Shown here piece by piece: positions 27,501 to 38,886 of a stretch of 64,000 bases of DNA (positions are counted from its first letter, which is position 1; each line of letters starts with the position of its first letter). The position numbers and the translations under genes were made by a program. Below the pieces are notes generated by a model, which did not search any database, was not told the DNA's origin, and saw only the letters and a list, made by a program, of their open reading frames with translations. Origin of the DNA: Vitellaria paradoxa (Eukaryota > Streptophyta > Magnoliopsida > Ericales > Sapotaceae). The DNA is taken from contig CM034242.1 in assembly GCA_019916065.1 (NCBI GenBank), positions 45,940,626-46,004,625 of the forward strand, written 5' to 3'.

Positions 27501-27621
27501 TTAAAAAATACCGGGTCGATTGGGGTGGGTGGCGTGACCCTTGACCTAACCCGACCCGACCCAACCCGACTCGAAGCTTGGCTGGGGCGGAAGGGCCGGG
27601 TCGGCCCGATTTACACCCCTA
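24517..27621 (+). mobile_element. hAT superfamily DNA transposon, decayed autonomous copy
   Basis: About 3.1 kb with inverted ends TAGGACTGTAAATAGG and (complement of the right) TAGGGGTGTAAATCGG. Subterminal GGGTCGGGTCGG / CCCGACCCGACCC repeats are typical of hAT ends. The flanking 8-mers, TAAGTGAA and GGAGTGAA, look like a mutated 8-bp target duplication. The element encloses a broken transposase gene on the + strand. Its subterminal regions are GC-rich (24535-24690, 27510-27615), unlike their surroundings. Confidence 0.8.
25207..27200 (+). pseudogene. hAT transposase with BED zinc finger, multiple stops and frameshifts
   Basis: The frame opens MDPRNTHFFDLEGGD and holds a BED zinc finger (KCVICGDLL then HLKRHLNKRH; C, C, H, H present). 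Catalytic-core-like segments follow (LTADMWKSCQDIEYLCITAH, ITLDNASYNDVCFNYL, MEINIRWNSTYIML, VATIVDPRYKEYIF), then a C-terminal dimerisation region (DWWKGQQSKFPTISALTRDI and a shifted SEQAFGASRRVISQFRSRL). In-frame stops occur at about 25681, 25930 and 26386, with frame changes near 26490, 26750-26850 and 27005. It cannot make an intact transposase. The family excises and reinserts DNA through an RNase-H-like core. Confidence 0.85.
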
Positions 27622-27689
27622 GGAGTGAATCTCTCAATATCAAATCTTTGTTTTTTTTTTCCCAGTATCCAGGATTGCTTTTGGGTCCC

Positions 27690-29570
27690 TAAGGTGAGAG
27701 TAGCAAGTCTAGTGCCTACGGAATGAGCGTGATTCGTTACTTAACTTAGCTGTAACTTGGCAGCGGGTCAATCTGTCCCGACTAGCCTAGCTCTCATCAG
27801 AGTCGGGTTGGGCAGGAATATCAGTCTCAATTGCCTTGATTTATTTTTTTTAGTTGTTTTACAAATTTTGTAAAAAACAAATAAAATTAATAAAAACACA
27901 TTAAAACATATAAAGTGTGATTTAATATATCTATTTTGAGCCTATTTTTCATTGTTGTAATTTTGAAAATAAAAACAAGACTCAAAATACATTTAGACAC
28001 TTGTGTTTTCAAAAATACAAAATAGCAAAAAGTCATTTTGAATGTTTTCAATCCAAAACAAAAAAAAAATCTCAAAACACAAAAAATATAAAATGTCAAA
28101 CAAAATGCGTTTTATGTTTTTTTTATTTTAGTATTTTCAAAACATAAAATACATAAAACATAAAATAGAAAACAAAAACAGAAAACGAAAAATGTAAATA
28201 CAAACTAAATTGCACCTAAATATTACTAATAAATAAACAAATATATAATTAATATTGAATCTGGATTACAAATATAGAATTATAAGTAAAAGATTTTCAA
28301 ATAAAAATTGATTACAGATTTACATTTATAGAATGATAGATGTGTTTTTGGTGTGCTAAGATTCACTAAGAATCTCTAAAAACAACTAAAAGTTACTAAT
28401 TTTTTATCTTACTGCACGAATTATGCAATTTCAACTTATCTTACTTGTTGTCACTCCAAACGCTTTCTAAATAACTAAGGCTTCGTTTTATTTGCTGTGA
28501 ACTTCTAAAAATTTTTGAAAATATTTAAAAACTTTGAAAACCTCTAAAAGTTATTCACTGTTTGTCTTACTGTACAAATTACGAACCTATAACTTATTTC
28601 AGTTTTTATTACTCCAAACAAACCTTAAGTGCATCACTTCAAATTTTATACATCGCAATTAGATTGACACTTATGAGACTGAGTATTATTTGCAAATATT
28701 ATTTTATGTCTTTGCACAAATACATTATCTCTAAATTAAGATTAATTTTTGCTTTTTCCGTATACATTTAACATAAAATAATCATATGGCTTTGAAAATT
28801 GACAAAATGATAATGATGCAACAATACCATTTGTAGTCGCATGCATTGAATTTTGTTTATGGATAGGAGAATAAATTAAGTCATTACTCTCAACATAAAA
28901 AATTTGGGCTTCTCCAGGATCCATTTAATAAAAAATAATTTGAAAAAAAATTTCAAGTATGCATATTAAAAAAAATTTAAAGTATGCAATTTAAAAAATA
29001 ATTAGAGATGCAAGTTGAGAAAATTAAATATGTAAAAACTTGGGATAAAATAAAATAAATTTTACTAACTTGTAATAATTTGAAATATTAAAACACTTGA
29101 TCTTTTAATCTAGATTTCAAATTTGAGAGAGTGGAGAACATTTGAACACAATTAAAGAACAAACTTGAGAGTTACTAGCTTGAGAGTAGAGAGATTTAAG
29201 AAAGAATGAAAGAAAATTGTGAATTTTAATGAAATACATGTGAGATATTTCTATGGAGGATTGGGGGGTTCGTAAATAAATTGGAGATTTTTTTTAATAA
29301 TTTCTCATTTTCTTTATTGTTTTCTAGCCACTTCAAGTATAAGGCAATGACTTTGAAATAAAATTTAGATCTACTTGTTGCAACACATTGGGGAGGGGGA
29401 ATGGTGGCCAGAAAATATTAAAAAATATGTTGAGTTAATTAGGCAACTCAGGGATGGATTTTCTTAACCTTGGCTTGCCTCAACCCGAAGGGGATGCTAG
29501 CGGACTCATGAACAGGTTTGAGTCGGGTCAACCCTGACTTAGCCCATTGTCCATCACTAATTTCTAATTA
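27690..29570 (-). mobile_element. Second hAT relic, opposite orientation, mostly deleted
   Basis: Read on the minus strand, the segment starts near 29560 with GGACAATGGGCTAAGTCAGG and GTTGACCCGACTC-type subterminal sequence. It has a leader (29100-29200) resembling the leader of the first hAT (TCAAATTTGAA, AAGATCAAGTG, TTCAAATTATT). At 28924 a frame opens with MDPGEAQIFYVESND, paralleling the MDPRNTHFFDLEGGD start of the neighbouring transposase, and ends after 60 codons. The left part has GTCGGGTTGGGCAGG-like hAT end sequence near 27800. Exact ends and target duplication were not resolved. Confidence 0.5.
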
Positions 29571-30188
29571 AATCAAATGCATGAGTTTGTGATCAAATAC
29601 GATCAGGGGTAAAGCTAGAAATTTATATGTGGGTGGCACTAATTGTAAGACACTTAAATAATTCAAATCTTATATACTATGAAAGCGTTTGGAGTGACAA
29701 AAAGTTATAAAATTTGATAAAAATTGTAAATTAATAATTCGTGCGATGAGATAAAAAATAAATAACTTTTAAAAATTTTTAATATTTTTCAGCGTTTTTC
29801 AACGTTTCAAACAAAACTTATATAAAATTTTAATTGATAGAATGGGCCAAAATCAATATTTTTTCAGTATATTAGTTAGGTTGAATACGATTATTTTCTG
29901 TGTATTAAGCGAAAATTTATTTCCTTCTTTAAATGAAAGAACACAATTAGTATTAACCTAATTTTTTTTTCTTTTATTAGGTGGGGACATTGGTGTTGTG
30001 TTAATTTTTTTTCTTTTATTGGTTAAGCACAACTAAGTACTAAAAACAATACAGATAGAAAAATAAATAAATAATAAGTAATAACAAAAATTTTTTTAGG
30101 ATGGGCACAGTGCTCTTATCCAAAGGTGTCTCTTTGCCTACTATAACTAATAATACGAACGATAAATATGTTAAGAAGATGTCATTAT
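29571..30188. other. Intergenic, no gene seen
   Basis: AT-rich sequence with a hAT-end-like patch near 29606-29640 (GGGGTAAAGCTAGAAATTT) and a MITE-like segment at about 29689-29823 (GTTTGGAGTGACAA to CAACGTTTCAAACAAAAC). Confidence 0.5.
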
Positions 30189-30316
30189 GGGTGAAATTGG
30201 AGTGAGATAAACTGAGAGTTCGTAATACGTGCAGTGAAAGAAAAAAATTGATGTGATATAAAGTTAACAGAAATTTATAAAATTTTTTAGAATTTGTTTA
30301 CAAACCAAACGGGGCC
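30189..30316. mobile_element. Tourist-like MITE, family A, upstream of the 70-aa gene
   Basis: A 128-bp element from GGGTGAAATTGGAGT to CAAACGGGGCC, flanked by TAT (30186-30188 and 30317-30319). It has the same core as the copy at 13329-13466 and lies 278 bp upstream of the small gene's ATG. Confidence 0.8.
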
Positions 30317-30519
30317 TATGTGTTAGGGGGTTATAAGTCTTAATCAAAATTTAATAGAAAAAGCATGTTAAAAAAAAGTTTGCCACCAAAAAATTTTATT
30401 TTTTAAGTAAAAAGTCAAATTTACCCCCAACCAAAATGCCGATTGAAAAAAATGGCGGTAAAACATGACATTAAAAAAAAATAATAATAAAATTCAATTA
30501 ATTCATTAATAAAATGCCG

Positions 30520-30593
30520 GCAAGACGAAAGAGAGAGTCGGGACGAGACCGCGAGAGAGGGAAAAACCCTAGTGTTTGACTGTGAGGTGAAAG
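30520..30593 (+). promoter_or_regulatory. Leader of the 70-aa gene with telo-box
   Basis: A telo-box AAACCCTA lies at 30564-30571, 23 bp before the ATG, in a purine-rich leader (GAGAGAGTCGGGACGAGACC). Telo-boxes near start sites are typical of highly expressed, growth-related plant genes such as ribosomal protein genes. Here it sits in the probable 5'UTR. Confidence 0.5.
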
Positions 30594-30967
30594 ATGAAGG
30601 CGTCGCAAGTTTCGATTAATAAAAGCAGCAATGGGGAAAGCGAAGCAAAGAAAGAGAAGAAACCCCCCTTCAGACCAGCTAAAGATGACACCAAACCTCT
30701 TCTCCAAGACCCTGTAATCTCTCTCTCTCTACACGCACCTATGTATGCATGTTCAATTCTCGAATTGATGGATCACATTCATGATATTAGCTGTGATTTC
30801 CCAATATTTAGATGCCAATGACTTCGATGATTCAGCGGTTTTAAATTTTCTTCATATTGCTATTCTTTCGGTAGATACTGAGATCAGACCCGATAGAGAC
30901 CGAGGAAGCTGTGCTCCGATTGCCTCCTTTCCCTGTCATCAGATCGAAATCCCAATCCCGATCCTAG
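30594..30967 (+). CDS. Small conserved plant protein of unknown function, 70 aa, two exons
   Basis: Exon 1 30594-30713 (40 codons) joins exon 2 30875-30967 (30 codons plus TAG) across a 161-bp intron with a GT donor and a TTTCGGTAG acceptor. The frame runs through in phase. The product starts MKASQVSINKSSNGESEAKK, is lysine-rich and probably disordered, then has KKPPFRPAKDDTKPLLQDP followed by ILRSDPIETEEAVLRLPPFP and a basic SKSQSRS tail. There is no signal peptide, membrane segment or catalytic motif. I recall similar short proteins in other plants but know no function and will not assign one. The splice model, family-like core and telo-box leader argue that it is a real gene. Confidence 0.75.
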
Positions 30968-31654
30968 TAAAAATATGTATGTTCTGCTGCGGACTTAATT
31001 ACTCATTCACTCGGATTTCTTTCTTCCCTCTTTGGAATGGAATGGAATGGAATGAAATGGATTTTTGATATTTGTTACCTTTAACTCATTTTCTGAAAGA
31101 CTATTTACCCTTCTTGCAATCATCGTTGCTCAGTTTCTGAGCTTTGATTTGGATAACAGTCTTTCTTGATATTGGAAAGAGACGTCGAGTTTAATCTTGC
31201 ATTAAAATAGTCAAGCAGTTAGTTAATTATTTGATGCAGTGTTCATATCGCTGTTAGTTTCTTTTGGTGATTGTTAGTGTGAGATTTTAGAATCTATTTG
31301 TTGGCTTCTATCCATTAGAAACGTATGTATATACATATATAATACATGTGCTTGTGAATAGGTTCTTTTGCCTTGTTCTAGCTGGGCGGAGATAAGATTC
31401 TATTTATGTGCTGAGCTCGGAGTTTGACAGCATTAATGTTCGCTTTTTGGTGATAAAAAAAAATCCAAAGAAGGGTGAAAAATATTAAAAATTATTTATT
31501 TTTTTATCTCATTATAAGAATTATGAATCTATAACTTATCTCATTTTATTTTATTTTATTTAACTTTTTGTTATGCCAAACGTACCCTAAATAATTGAAC
31601 GGTTGTTGTTAGTATTAAAAAAAAATTTTGGGCCAATATTTTTACATGAATTAT

Positions 31655-31910
31655 GGCACCGTTTGGAGGTAACATTTTTAGTAAACAAATACTAATTTTT
31701 CTTTTTTAAGTATTTGATAAACTATTAATTTTTGTTATTTTTCTGTTCAATTGCAGTTATTAAAAGTTATTAAAATTTTATTGAACAACTAAAAATTGTT
31801 AAAAATTATTAAAACAAAGATTGTTATTTGTTTTATCAAACTTGTCAAAAATTATAAATAGTAATTTTTGGCAAAAGATAGGCCAAAAGTTGCGGCTTCC
31901 AAATGGTACC
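31655..31910. mobile_element. Tourist-like MITE with TSD TAT
   Basis: A 256-bp element with inverted ends GGCACCGTTTGGA and (complement of the right) GGTACCATTTGGA, flanked by TAT (31652-31654 and 31911-31913). Confidence 0.75.
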
Positions 31911-32411
31911 TATGGCCGATCTTAGTCCATGCATTCCTCGAGTCTGAGACGGATTGGGGTTTCTTGTAATGTATTTTTTCAGTCGGCTCAATATTGGATA
32001 AATACAACTATCGGATAAGCGCGCCTTATCCAATGCCTTATCCAATGGTCTTATTATAGAGTTGTAATAGAGTTGTGACCTATTAATTACACAATATCAA
32101 GAGTAGACATAAGTAATTTATGTATTGAACTCGGTGGCGGACTAATTACAAAAATAAATATTATTGGAATGTAAACAAATCTAACTATGTTTAAAAGCAT
32201 AAAATAAAAATTTTAGTATAAATATTACATATTAAAAAATATATATATTTATATATATGTGACTAAGTTTTGGATTATCTAAAATACATTTTTTTAAAGA
32301 ACTTTCAAAATATGTGTATTAGATATGTTTTTTTTCCCCTACATAAAAAAAAATTGAAAAATAAAAAATCACTAATGTTGTCAAACAGGACCTATATTTT
32401 ATGTTTTCTGT

Positions 32412-32579
32412 GGGTGTGTTTGGAGTTATATAAAAGTGTATAAAATAAAATAAAATTGTAAAAATAAATGTCTCATAATTTATATAGTGAGTGAAGAATT
32501 TAAATTTTATTATCTCGTAATTCGTATTTGTAGAGTTTTGTAAGATTTTATTTTATTTGATTAAGCTCCAAACGTAGCC
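32412..32579. mobile_element. Tourist-like MITE, family B
   Basis: A 168-bp element from GGGTGTGTTTGGAGT to CTCCAAACGTAGCC, flanked by TGT (32409-32411 and 32580-32582). It is nearly the same sequence as 49392-49559 (shared ATAAAAGTGTATAAAATAAA and TCTCGTAATTCGTATTTGTA). Confidence 0.8.
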
Positions 32580-33331
32580 TGTATATGCTGGTAGCTCACC
32601 ACGTTGTGTGAATTAAAAAAAAAAAAAAGTTATATTTTCGGTTTGTATCTTGGGAGTGTCGTCCCTGCTGGGCTGGGCTGGGCTGGACTGAACTCGGTCC
32701 ACAAACTGTAACTCTGAGCGCACTAGCATCAAATTTGGGGGAAAATAAGGACTCCATCAATTGCTTCAATGATTCTGACTCGTTTGGAGTGACACAAATT
32801 TTTATAAATTTGTAATAATTTTTTATAATTCTAAACACTCTCTCTGTAAAATGCAGTTTTGCCACCGTGTCATAATCTTGTCATAACTCACAGGGAGTTT
32901 GACTTGCACAACACTGGTTTAAGGCAATTTCACATGGTGATGAAAGTGACGGCACACTGGTTTAAGGCTGAAGGGAGGATTTGCTCCCTTTATCAGTAAG
33001 GATAGAAAAGTGAATGAAGAAGAAGATGATTGAATATTTCTACTTTGGAGGTATAAAACATAAAGCTGTGTAATAGATTTGAATGGCCATCTGAGAAAGG
33101 TGGGTCCGTGGTAAAATCTGTCAAAAGAATGACCTGGATTGCATAAATGCAATGGACGGTGTCCCGCCGCAGCGGGCCAGGCAAATTAATCACATCACCG
33201 ACAGCTGTGTAAAAAGAAAACCGAAGGATGGATGTTAGAAATGTGCTCCTACAATTGAACAGAGGTGCGCATTGAAATATTAAATTTGGTTCAAAATTTT
33301 TTGAAAATTTTTTTTAACTTGTTCTATATTC

Positions 33332-33575
33332 AAATTTTTAATTTTTTTAATTCTTGCCAAATTACTTTAATTTTTTAATAATTATTATCAATTTTTTCTA
33401 GTTTTCTTTAACTTTTATCATTTTTTTAATTTTTATCAATTGTTTTACACTGAAAATTTTTAATTTTTTTAGTTCTTACCAAATTACTTTATTTTTTTAA
33501 TAATTATTATCAACTTTTTTTAATTTTCTTTAACTTTTATCAATTTTTTTAATTTTTATCAATTGTTTGACACTT
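33332..33575. repeat. Tandem duplication of a ~122-bp T-rich unit
   Basis: Two copies share AAATTTTTAATTTTTTTA, CCAAATTACTTTA, TAATAATTATTATCAA and TTTTATCAATTGTTT, beginning near 33332 and 33454. Low-complexity DNA with no coding meaning. Confidence 0.65.
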
Positions 33576-34067
33576 TTTTTTAAAAATACACTAAATATAT
33601 AATAATTTAAAATTTGTCTATTTTTTTAATTTTTTTATCAAATTTTAGAATGTCAAACAAACACAAAGTGCAAACCAATAAATCGAATAGAAATAAAATA
33701 ATTTTAAAAGGGGCGAAGACGAAAGAGCCATGTTTGAGGCATGAAAACTTAAACTAGCTAGGGATTCTTTGTAATTTTCCATTTTCTTCGAATATGGTAA
33801 TTCGATATTTTCACCTTTTTCACAAAAAAAAAAAAAAAAAGTAAGTCGATATTTTCTTTATTTTATTTTGATAAAATTTGCAATTAAAAAAAAAACATAT
33901 GTTTCAATGGACCATAGATCAGTTATTAAATAACTGAAAAATTAAAACTCAAAGAACTTAGAAAGATATGGATGCTTTTGCTGATTTTTTTTTTTTTTTT
34001 GGGTGCATGTATAATGCAAGGTAATTAAGAGAAAGAAACACCCTGTTCGAAACTTAAATTTTTAGTA

Positions 34068-34230
34068 TTAAAGGAAAGAATCGCAACTGATTGCATGACA
34101 TCCTACAATTGCTATTATTAAAATAATTTACCTAGAATAGTGGATCGTATCATATGAAAACTGTATATATGCTGCAAGGGTTTGTACAATGAAACATACA
34201 CAGAGATTATTCTCATTATAATCTTCTTTA
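34068..34230 (+). repeat. 5' LTR of the Copia element
   Basis: A ~163-bp LTR from TTAAAGGAAAGAATCGC to ATCTTCTTTA, matching the right copy. The exact terminal dinucleotides are uncertain, because the ends are TA-rich rather than a clear TG...CA. Confidence 0.8.
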
Positions 34231-34285
34231 TGGTATCAGAGCAATCGCTCTTGAGAACCTAGAAATTCATACAAACAAATACCTT

Positions 34286-37200
34286 ATGGCTGGTGACGAA
34301 GAGCAGAGACTCATTGAACTCGGAAAGGGCTCGAACTTTTCCAAGACCTCAGAACCATGGGAGAATTCCAATCATCCTCTTTTCCTCCATCATTCGGACC
34401 AACCAGGCGCTGTCCTTGTTTCACAACCACTGATGGAAGACAATTATATAACGTGGGTGCAGTCAATGAGCATGGCGCTCACCATCAAAAACAAGAAGGG
34501 TTTTATTGATGGAACCCTAAAAAGGCCGACTCACAATCTTGATGAACAACTGCAATGGGACCGATGCAACATCCTTGTCAAAACCTGGTTGCTAGGAGCC
34601 ATGTCAAAAAACATCTTGAGCAGTGTCATCTATTGCAAGGATGCTAGAGGTATGTGGTTAGAGTTGCAAGAGAGATTCTCTCACACTAATATGGTTTTGT
34701 TGTTCCATATAGAGAACGCCATACCTGAATGTGAGCAGGGCACAAACTCAGTCACTTCCTTCTTCACAAAACTCAAAAGCCTATGGGAAAAAAAAATGCT
34801 CTCTGTTCCTTCCCAACTTGTACCTGTGAAGCAGTGATTGAAGTTAAGAAGTTCATAGAGACACAAAAGACCATGAAATTTCTTATGGGACTTACTGAGA
34901 ATTTTGCACAGACCCGCAGTAACATCATAGGTTTGGATCCACTTCCGAACCTGAACAAAGCCTATGCGATGGTACTACGCCAAGAGAAGCAGGCAAAGAC
35001 TACTGCTGGCAAGTCCATGGCACCACCAGAATCCTCTGCTTTTTCAATAAAGAAGATGATTCGTGATTTCAAGTCTGTAGAAGGAGAAACCAAATTCTGT
35101 GAAAAATGCAACATGACCAACCAAAACACAAAGAACTGCAGAGCCCATCTTAAATGCACACATTGAAATGGGAAGGGACATACCTATGATTACTGCCGAA
35201 GGAGGAAGAATGCTACTGAAAGTGGACAAGCAAGATCAAAGGCAAATCATGTAACCCCCCAAGATGATCACAAGGAAGCTGTGACTGCCTTCCCATTTTC
35301 ACGAGAAGAGTGTCATCAACTTCTCAATCAGTTCCTAACCAAATCGAAGGCTGCTTCAGCCAATTTGGTCGATAACATTCCCAATTATGAAGAGCTTTCG
35401 GGTAAACTTTTCTCCCTTGCACAGAGTAGTAAAGAGCCAATATGGATATTAGATAGTGGTGCAAGCGATCATATTGTTTGTAATCCCAGCTTGCTTACCT
35501 CATTCAAGTCAGTCCCTAATCGTTGGGTCAAGCTTCCCGACGGTACCACAGCACGTGTTACTCATGTTGGCATCGTAGATTTCTCTCCAAATTTTGTTCT
35601 TCATAACGTCCTATGTGTCCCCTTGTTTCACCTTAACTTGATTTTTGTGAGCAAACTAGCGTTCGACTCTTTCCATATTACCATCTTTCTAAGACAAATT
35701 TGTGTCATATAGGACCTACAATCGGGGAAGATGATTGGGACGGGAACTGAGGAGAAGGGACTATACTGACTCAATCTACCACAGAAAGGAATATGTAATG
35801 CAGTACACACCAACTCGGACAATTTATGGCATCAATGACTTGGTCATCCGTCAAATAAAGCATCTTCATTGTTTTCATTTCTTGCAAATAAAGCTTGTGA
35901 TTCGAGCTCTTGTTCTATTTGTCCTTTAGCCAAACTTACTAGACAACCGTTTCCATTAAGTATTACTCGTAGTGCATCTTGTTTTGATTTAATTCACGTA
36001 GATATTTGGGGAGGTTATCATGTTCCAACTTTTTCTCGTGCACAATATTTTCTAACTATTGTGGATGACCATTCACAAAGCACTTGGGTGTATTTGATGA
36101 AACACAAGTCTGAAGCACGCACTCTCCTCATCCATTTTACTCATTTAGCTACAACCCAGTTTGGTAAAAATGTTAAGGTCGTTAGGAGTGACAACGGTCC
36201 GGAGTTTAAGATTCCCCAGTTTTATTCTTCTAAAGGCATTATCCACCAAACTAGCTGCGTCAACACACCACAACAAAATGGTGTTACTGAACGCAAACAC
36301 CGTCACTTGCTAAACATGGCCAGGGCCCTTCTTTTCCAAGCCAATTTGCCAAAACCTTTTTGGGGGGATGCAATACTCACCGCAGCTTACTTGATTAATT
36401 GAACACTAACTCCAATCTTTCAGGAAAAAACACCTTTTGAAAGGCTTTTCCATAAGGCACCTAGCTATTCTCATTTAAGAGTCTTTGGTTGTCAATGCTT
36501 TGTATCCACATATCCAATTCGTCCTAGTAAGTTTGATCCTCGCTCGACGGAGTGCATTTTCCTTGGCAATCCACACGGCAAAAAGGGGTGTAAAGTTTAT
36601 AACTTGACAACTAAGGAATCCCTAGTTTCAAGGGATGTGGTTTTCTTTGAGAATGTCTTTCTTTTCAAGAAAAATTCGGAGTCTTTTCCAACACAAAATA
36701 TCGATTTGTTTCCTTCTCCGACTCGTTTGGCCCATTATGATAATCCTTCACTTTCCATTCCTCATTCGAGTCCCACACATAAATCTCCACCTACAATCTC
36801 TCCAAATCCCCAGTCTCCGCTGAGCATCATCCTCATCATTCTCCTTCCCAATCTCTTCCATCTACAGATACCGTATCTTCTGATATCACCCTTCCTAACT
36901 TGGACACAATCTCATCTGATCACATTCAATCACCTTTGCCTCCAAAACAATCTCCACCACGACCACGCAAGTCTTCTAGAGCTACAAAGCTCCCTACTGC
37001 ATTGCAGGACTTTCACATTGATCCGGCCCTTCCCTCACGTCTCACTCTGTCGTCTTCTTCGAATGAGGTCACAACTCCTGGTACGGCTCATAGTCTCTCC
37101 CATGTTCTTTCCTATGCCAACCTTTCTTCTCCTCATAGAACCTTTACTACTAATATTACCCTGCAAAGAGAACCTACATCTTTTTCTCAGGCAGTTAAAG

Positions 37201-38734
37201 ACCCAAGGTGGAGAGAAGCGATGCGGCTAGAGGTTCAAGCGCTGCAAGCTAACAAAACATGGAGCCTAGTTCCACCACCAGCTCACAAACGACCAATCGG
37301 TTGTAAATGGGTGTACAAAATCAAGTACAACCCCGATGGAACCATTGAACACTATAAGGCCAGGTTAGTGGCCAAGGGTTACAGCCAAGTGGAAGGCCTG
37401 GATTATAGGGAAACATTCGCGCCAGTTGCCAAGCTCACCACAGTTCGAGTTTTGCTCAATCTCGCAGCTCAACAAAATTGGCATCTCTACCAACTGGATG
37501 TGAATAATGCGTTTCTCAATGGAGACCTCCATGAAGATGTGTACATGCAACTTCCTCCTGGCTTCGAACGCAAGGGGGAGAATAAAGTCTGTAAGTTACA
37601 CAAATCATTATACGGCTTGAAGCAAGCCTCTAGGCAATGGTTTTTGAAGCTTTCCTCAGCCCTCAAGACAACCGGTTTCAAGCAATCATGGTCTGATTAT
37701 TCCATGTTCGTCCGAAGCCATCAAGGTACTTTTACAGCTTTGTTGGTTTATGTGGATGATGTAATTCTCGCAGGCAACAATTTAGATGATATTATGAGGA
37801 CCAAAAGCTTTCTATCAAGCCACTTCAAACTGAAGGATATGGGACAGTTGAAATATTTCTTGGATTGGAAGTAGCAAGGTCCAAGCATGGCATTGCATTA
37901 AGTAAACGAAAGTATGCATTGGAAATACTTGAAGACACAGGATTCCTTGGTGCAAAACCTTCACGTTTTCCAATTGAGCAAAATATAACCCTCACACAAG
38001 AAGATGGAAGATTGTTAGAAGATGCATCTCAATATCGAAGGCTTGTTGGACGCCTCATTTATCTAACAATCACAAGACCGGACCTCGTGTATGCAGTTCA
38101 TATACTTAGTCAGTTCATGGATAAACCAAGGCAACCTCACTTAGATGCAGCTCACAAGGTGTTGAGATACCTCAAGCAGATGCCAGGTCAGGGCATTTTT
38201 CTACCTTCAAAAGGGTCATTGGAATTAAGAGCATATTGTGATGCAGATTGGGCACGTTGCAAAGACACTAGAAGGTCAATGACGGGTTATTGCATCTTCC
38301 TCGGACATGCTCCCATTTCATGGAAAACAAAGAAACAAAGTATGGTCTCACGTTCGAGTGCAGAAGTCGAGTATCGTTCTATGGCCACTACTTGTTGTGA
38401 GATAACATGGTTGCAATACATTTTGAAAGACTTGAACGTTCAACATTTGCAGCCAGTCAAGTTGTTCTGTGATAACAAGGCCGCAATACATATAGCGTCT
38501 AATCTTGTGTTCCATGAAAGGACCAAGCATATAGAAATAGACTACCATGTTGTAAGAGAGAAAGTGCAAAGAGGATTGATTCAAACAGAATATATAAAAA
38601 CCAAGGAGCAACCAGCAAACATTTTCACGAAGCCCCTGAGTTCAAGTCAATTTTCATTGTTGCTGGACAAGTTAGGAGTGATCAATATCCTCTCTAACTT
38701 GAGGGGGAGTATTAAAAGAAAGAATCGCAACTGA
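34286..38734 (+). pseudogene. Copia gag-pol polyprotein, broken frame
   Basis: Starts MAGDEEQRLIELGKGS. The order is gag (UBN2/DUF4219-type, ITWVQSMSMALTIKNKKGFI), a degraded zinc knuckle, protease (ILDSGASDHIV), integrase core (DLIHVDIWGG, IVDDHSQSTWVYL, VRSDNGPEFK), reverse transcriptase (WVYKIKYNPDG, QLDVNNAFLNGDL, LLVYVDDVILAGN) and RNase H ([19 protein letters not shown]). Most catalytic motifs are still readable. Breaks: a frame change near 34790 (A-run), stops at about 35164, 35712, 35750 and 36400, a further frame change in the variable linker near 36850-36900, and one near 37860 (inside YFLGLE) just after reverse transcriptase. It is therefore inactive on its own. Confidence 0.9.
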
Positions 38735-38886
38735 TTGCATGACATCCTGTAATTGCTATTATTAAAACAATTTACCTAGAATAGGTCCTAGAATAGTGGA
38801 TCGTATCATATGAAAACTATATATATGCTGCAAGGGTTTGTACAATGAAATACACACAGAGATTATTCTCATTACAATCTTCTTTA
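38712..38886 (+). repeat. 3' LTR of the Copia element
   Basis: A ~175-bp match to the left LTR. It carries an extra copy of TAGAATAGGTCC, which accounts for the length difference. Confidence 0.8.

Larger units (their letters stand above)
24226..27661 (+). mobile_element. tRNA-derived SINE, split by a hAT insertion
   Basis: The 15-bp direct repeat CCAGTATCCAGGATT flanks the region at 24211-24225 and 27662-27676. The left part (24226-24516) has a box-B-like GAGTTCGAATC followed by CACCTGTCAAATCTTG. The right part (27622-27661) ends TTTG plus a run of T. Together this makes a ~320-bp SINE resembling plant Au-type SINEs. The hAT element at 24517-27621 interrupts it and is therefore younger. Confidence 0.65.
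30968..34067. other. Intergenic with MITEs and simple repeats
   Basis: 3' flank of the small gene, with a GGAAT pentamer run (31033-31058), two MITEs listed separately, GGGCT pentamers (about 32668-32687) and very T-rich duplicated sequence (33332-33575). No gene is recognised. Confidence 0.55.
34068..38886 (+). mobile_element. Ty1/Copia LTR retrotransposon, nearly full length, inactive
   Basis: Two similar short LTRs (34068-34230 and 38712-38886) flank an internal region. A primer-binding site TGGTATCAGAGC (34231-34242, initiator-Met tRNA type) comes first, followed by gag, protease, integrase, reverse transcriptase and RNase H in the Copia order, then a polypurine tract GAGGGGGAG (38701-38709). 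A possible 5-bp target duplication is TAGTA (about 34063-34067 and from 38885), which depends on where the LTR ends are drawn. The LTRs differ at roughly eight positions plus one ~12-bp duplication in the right copy, so the insertion is not brand new. Confidence 0.9.

Noticed and set aside
30781..31068. 95-codon frame covering exon 2 of the 70-aa gene
   Set aside because: It is a shifted frame; the in-phase join 30713/30875 gives the conserved-looking C-terminus instead.
36604..37230. 208-codon frame overlapping the Copia pol region
   Set aside because: Only its first part is the real integrase tail; the rest is a shifted reading of the Copia linker, not a separate gene.
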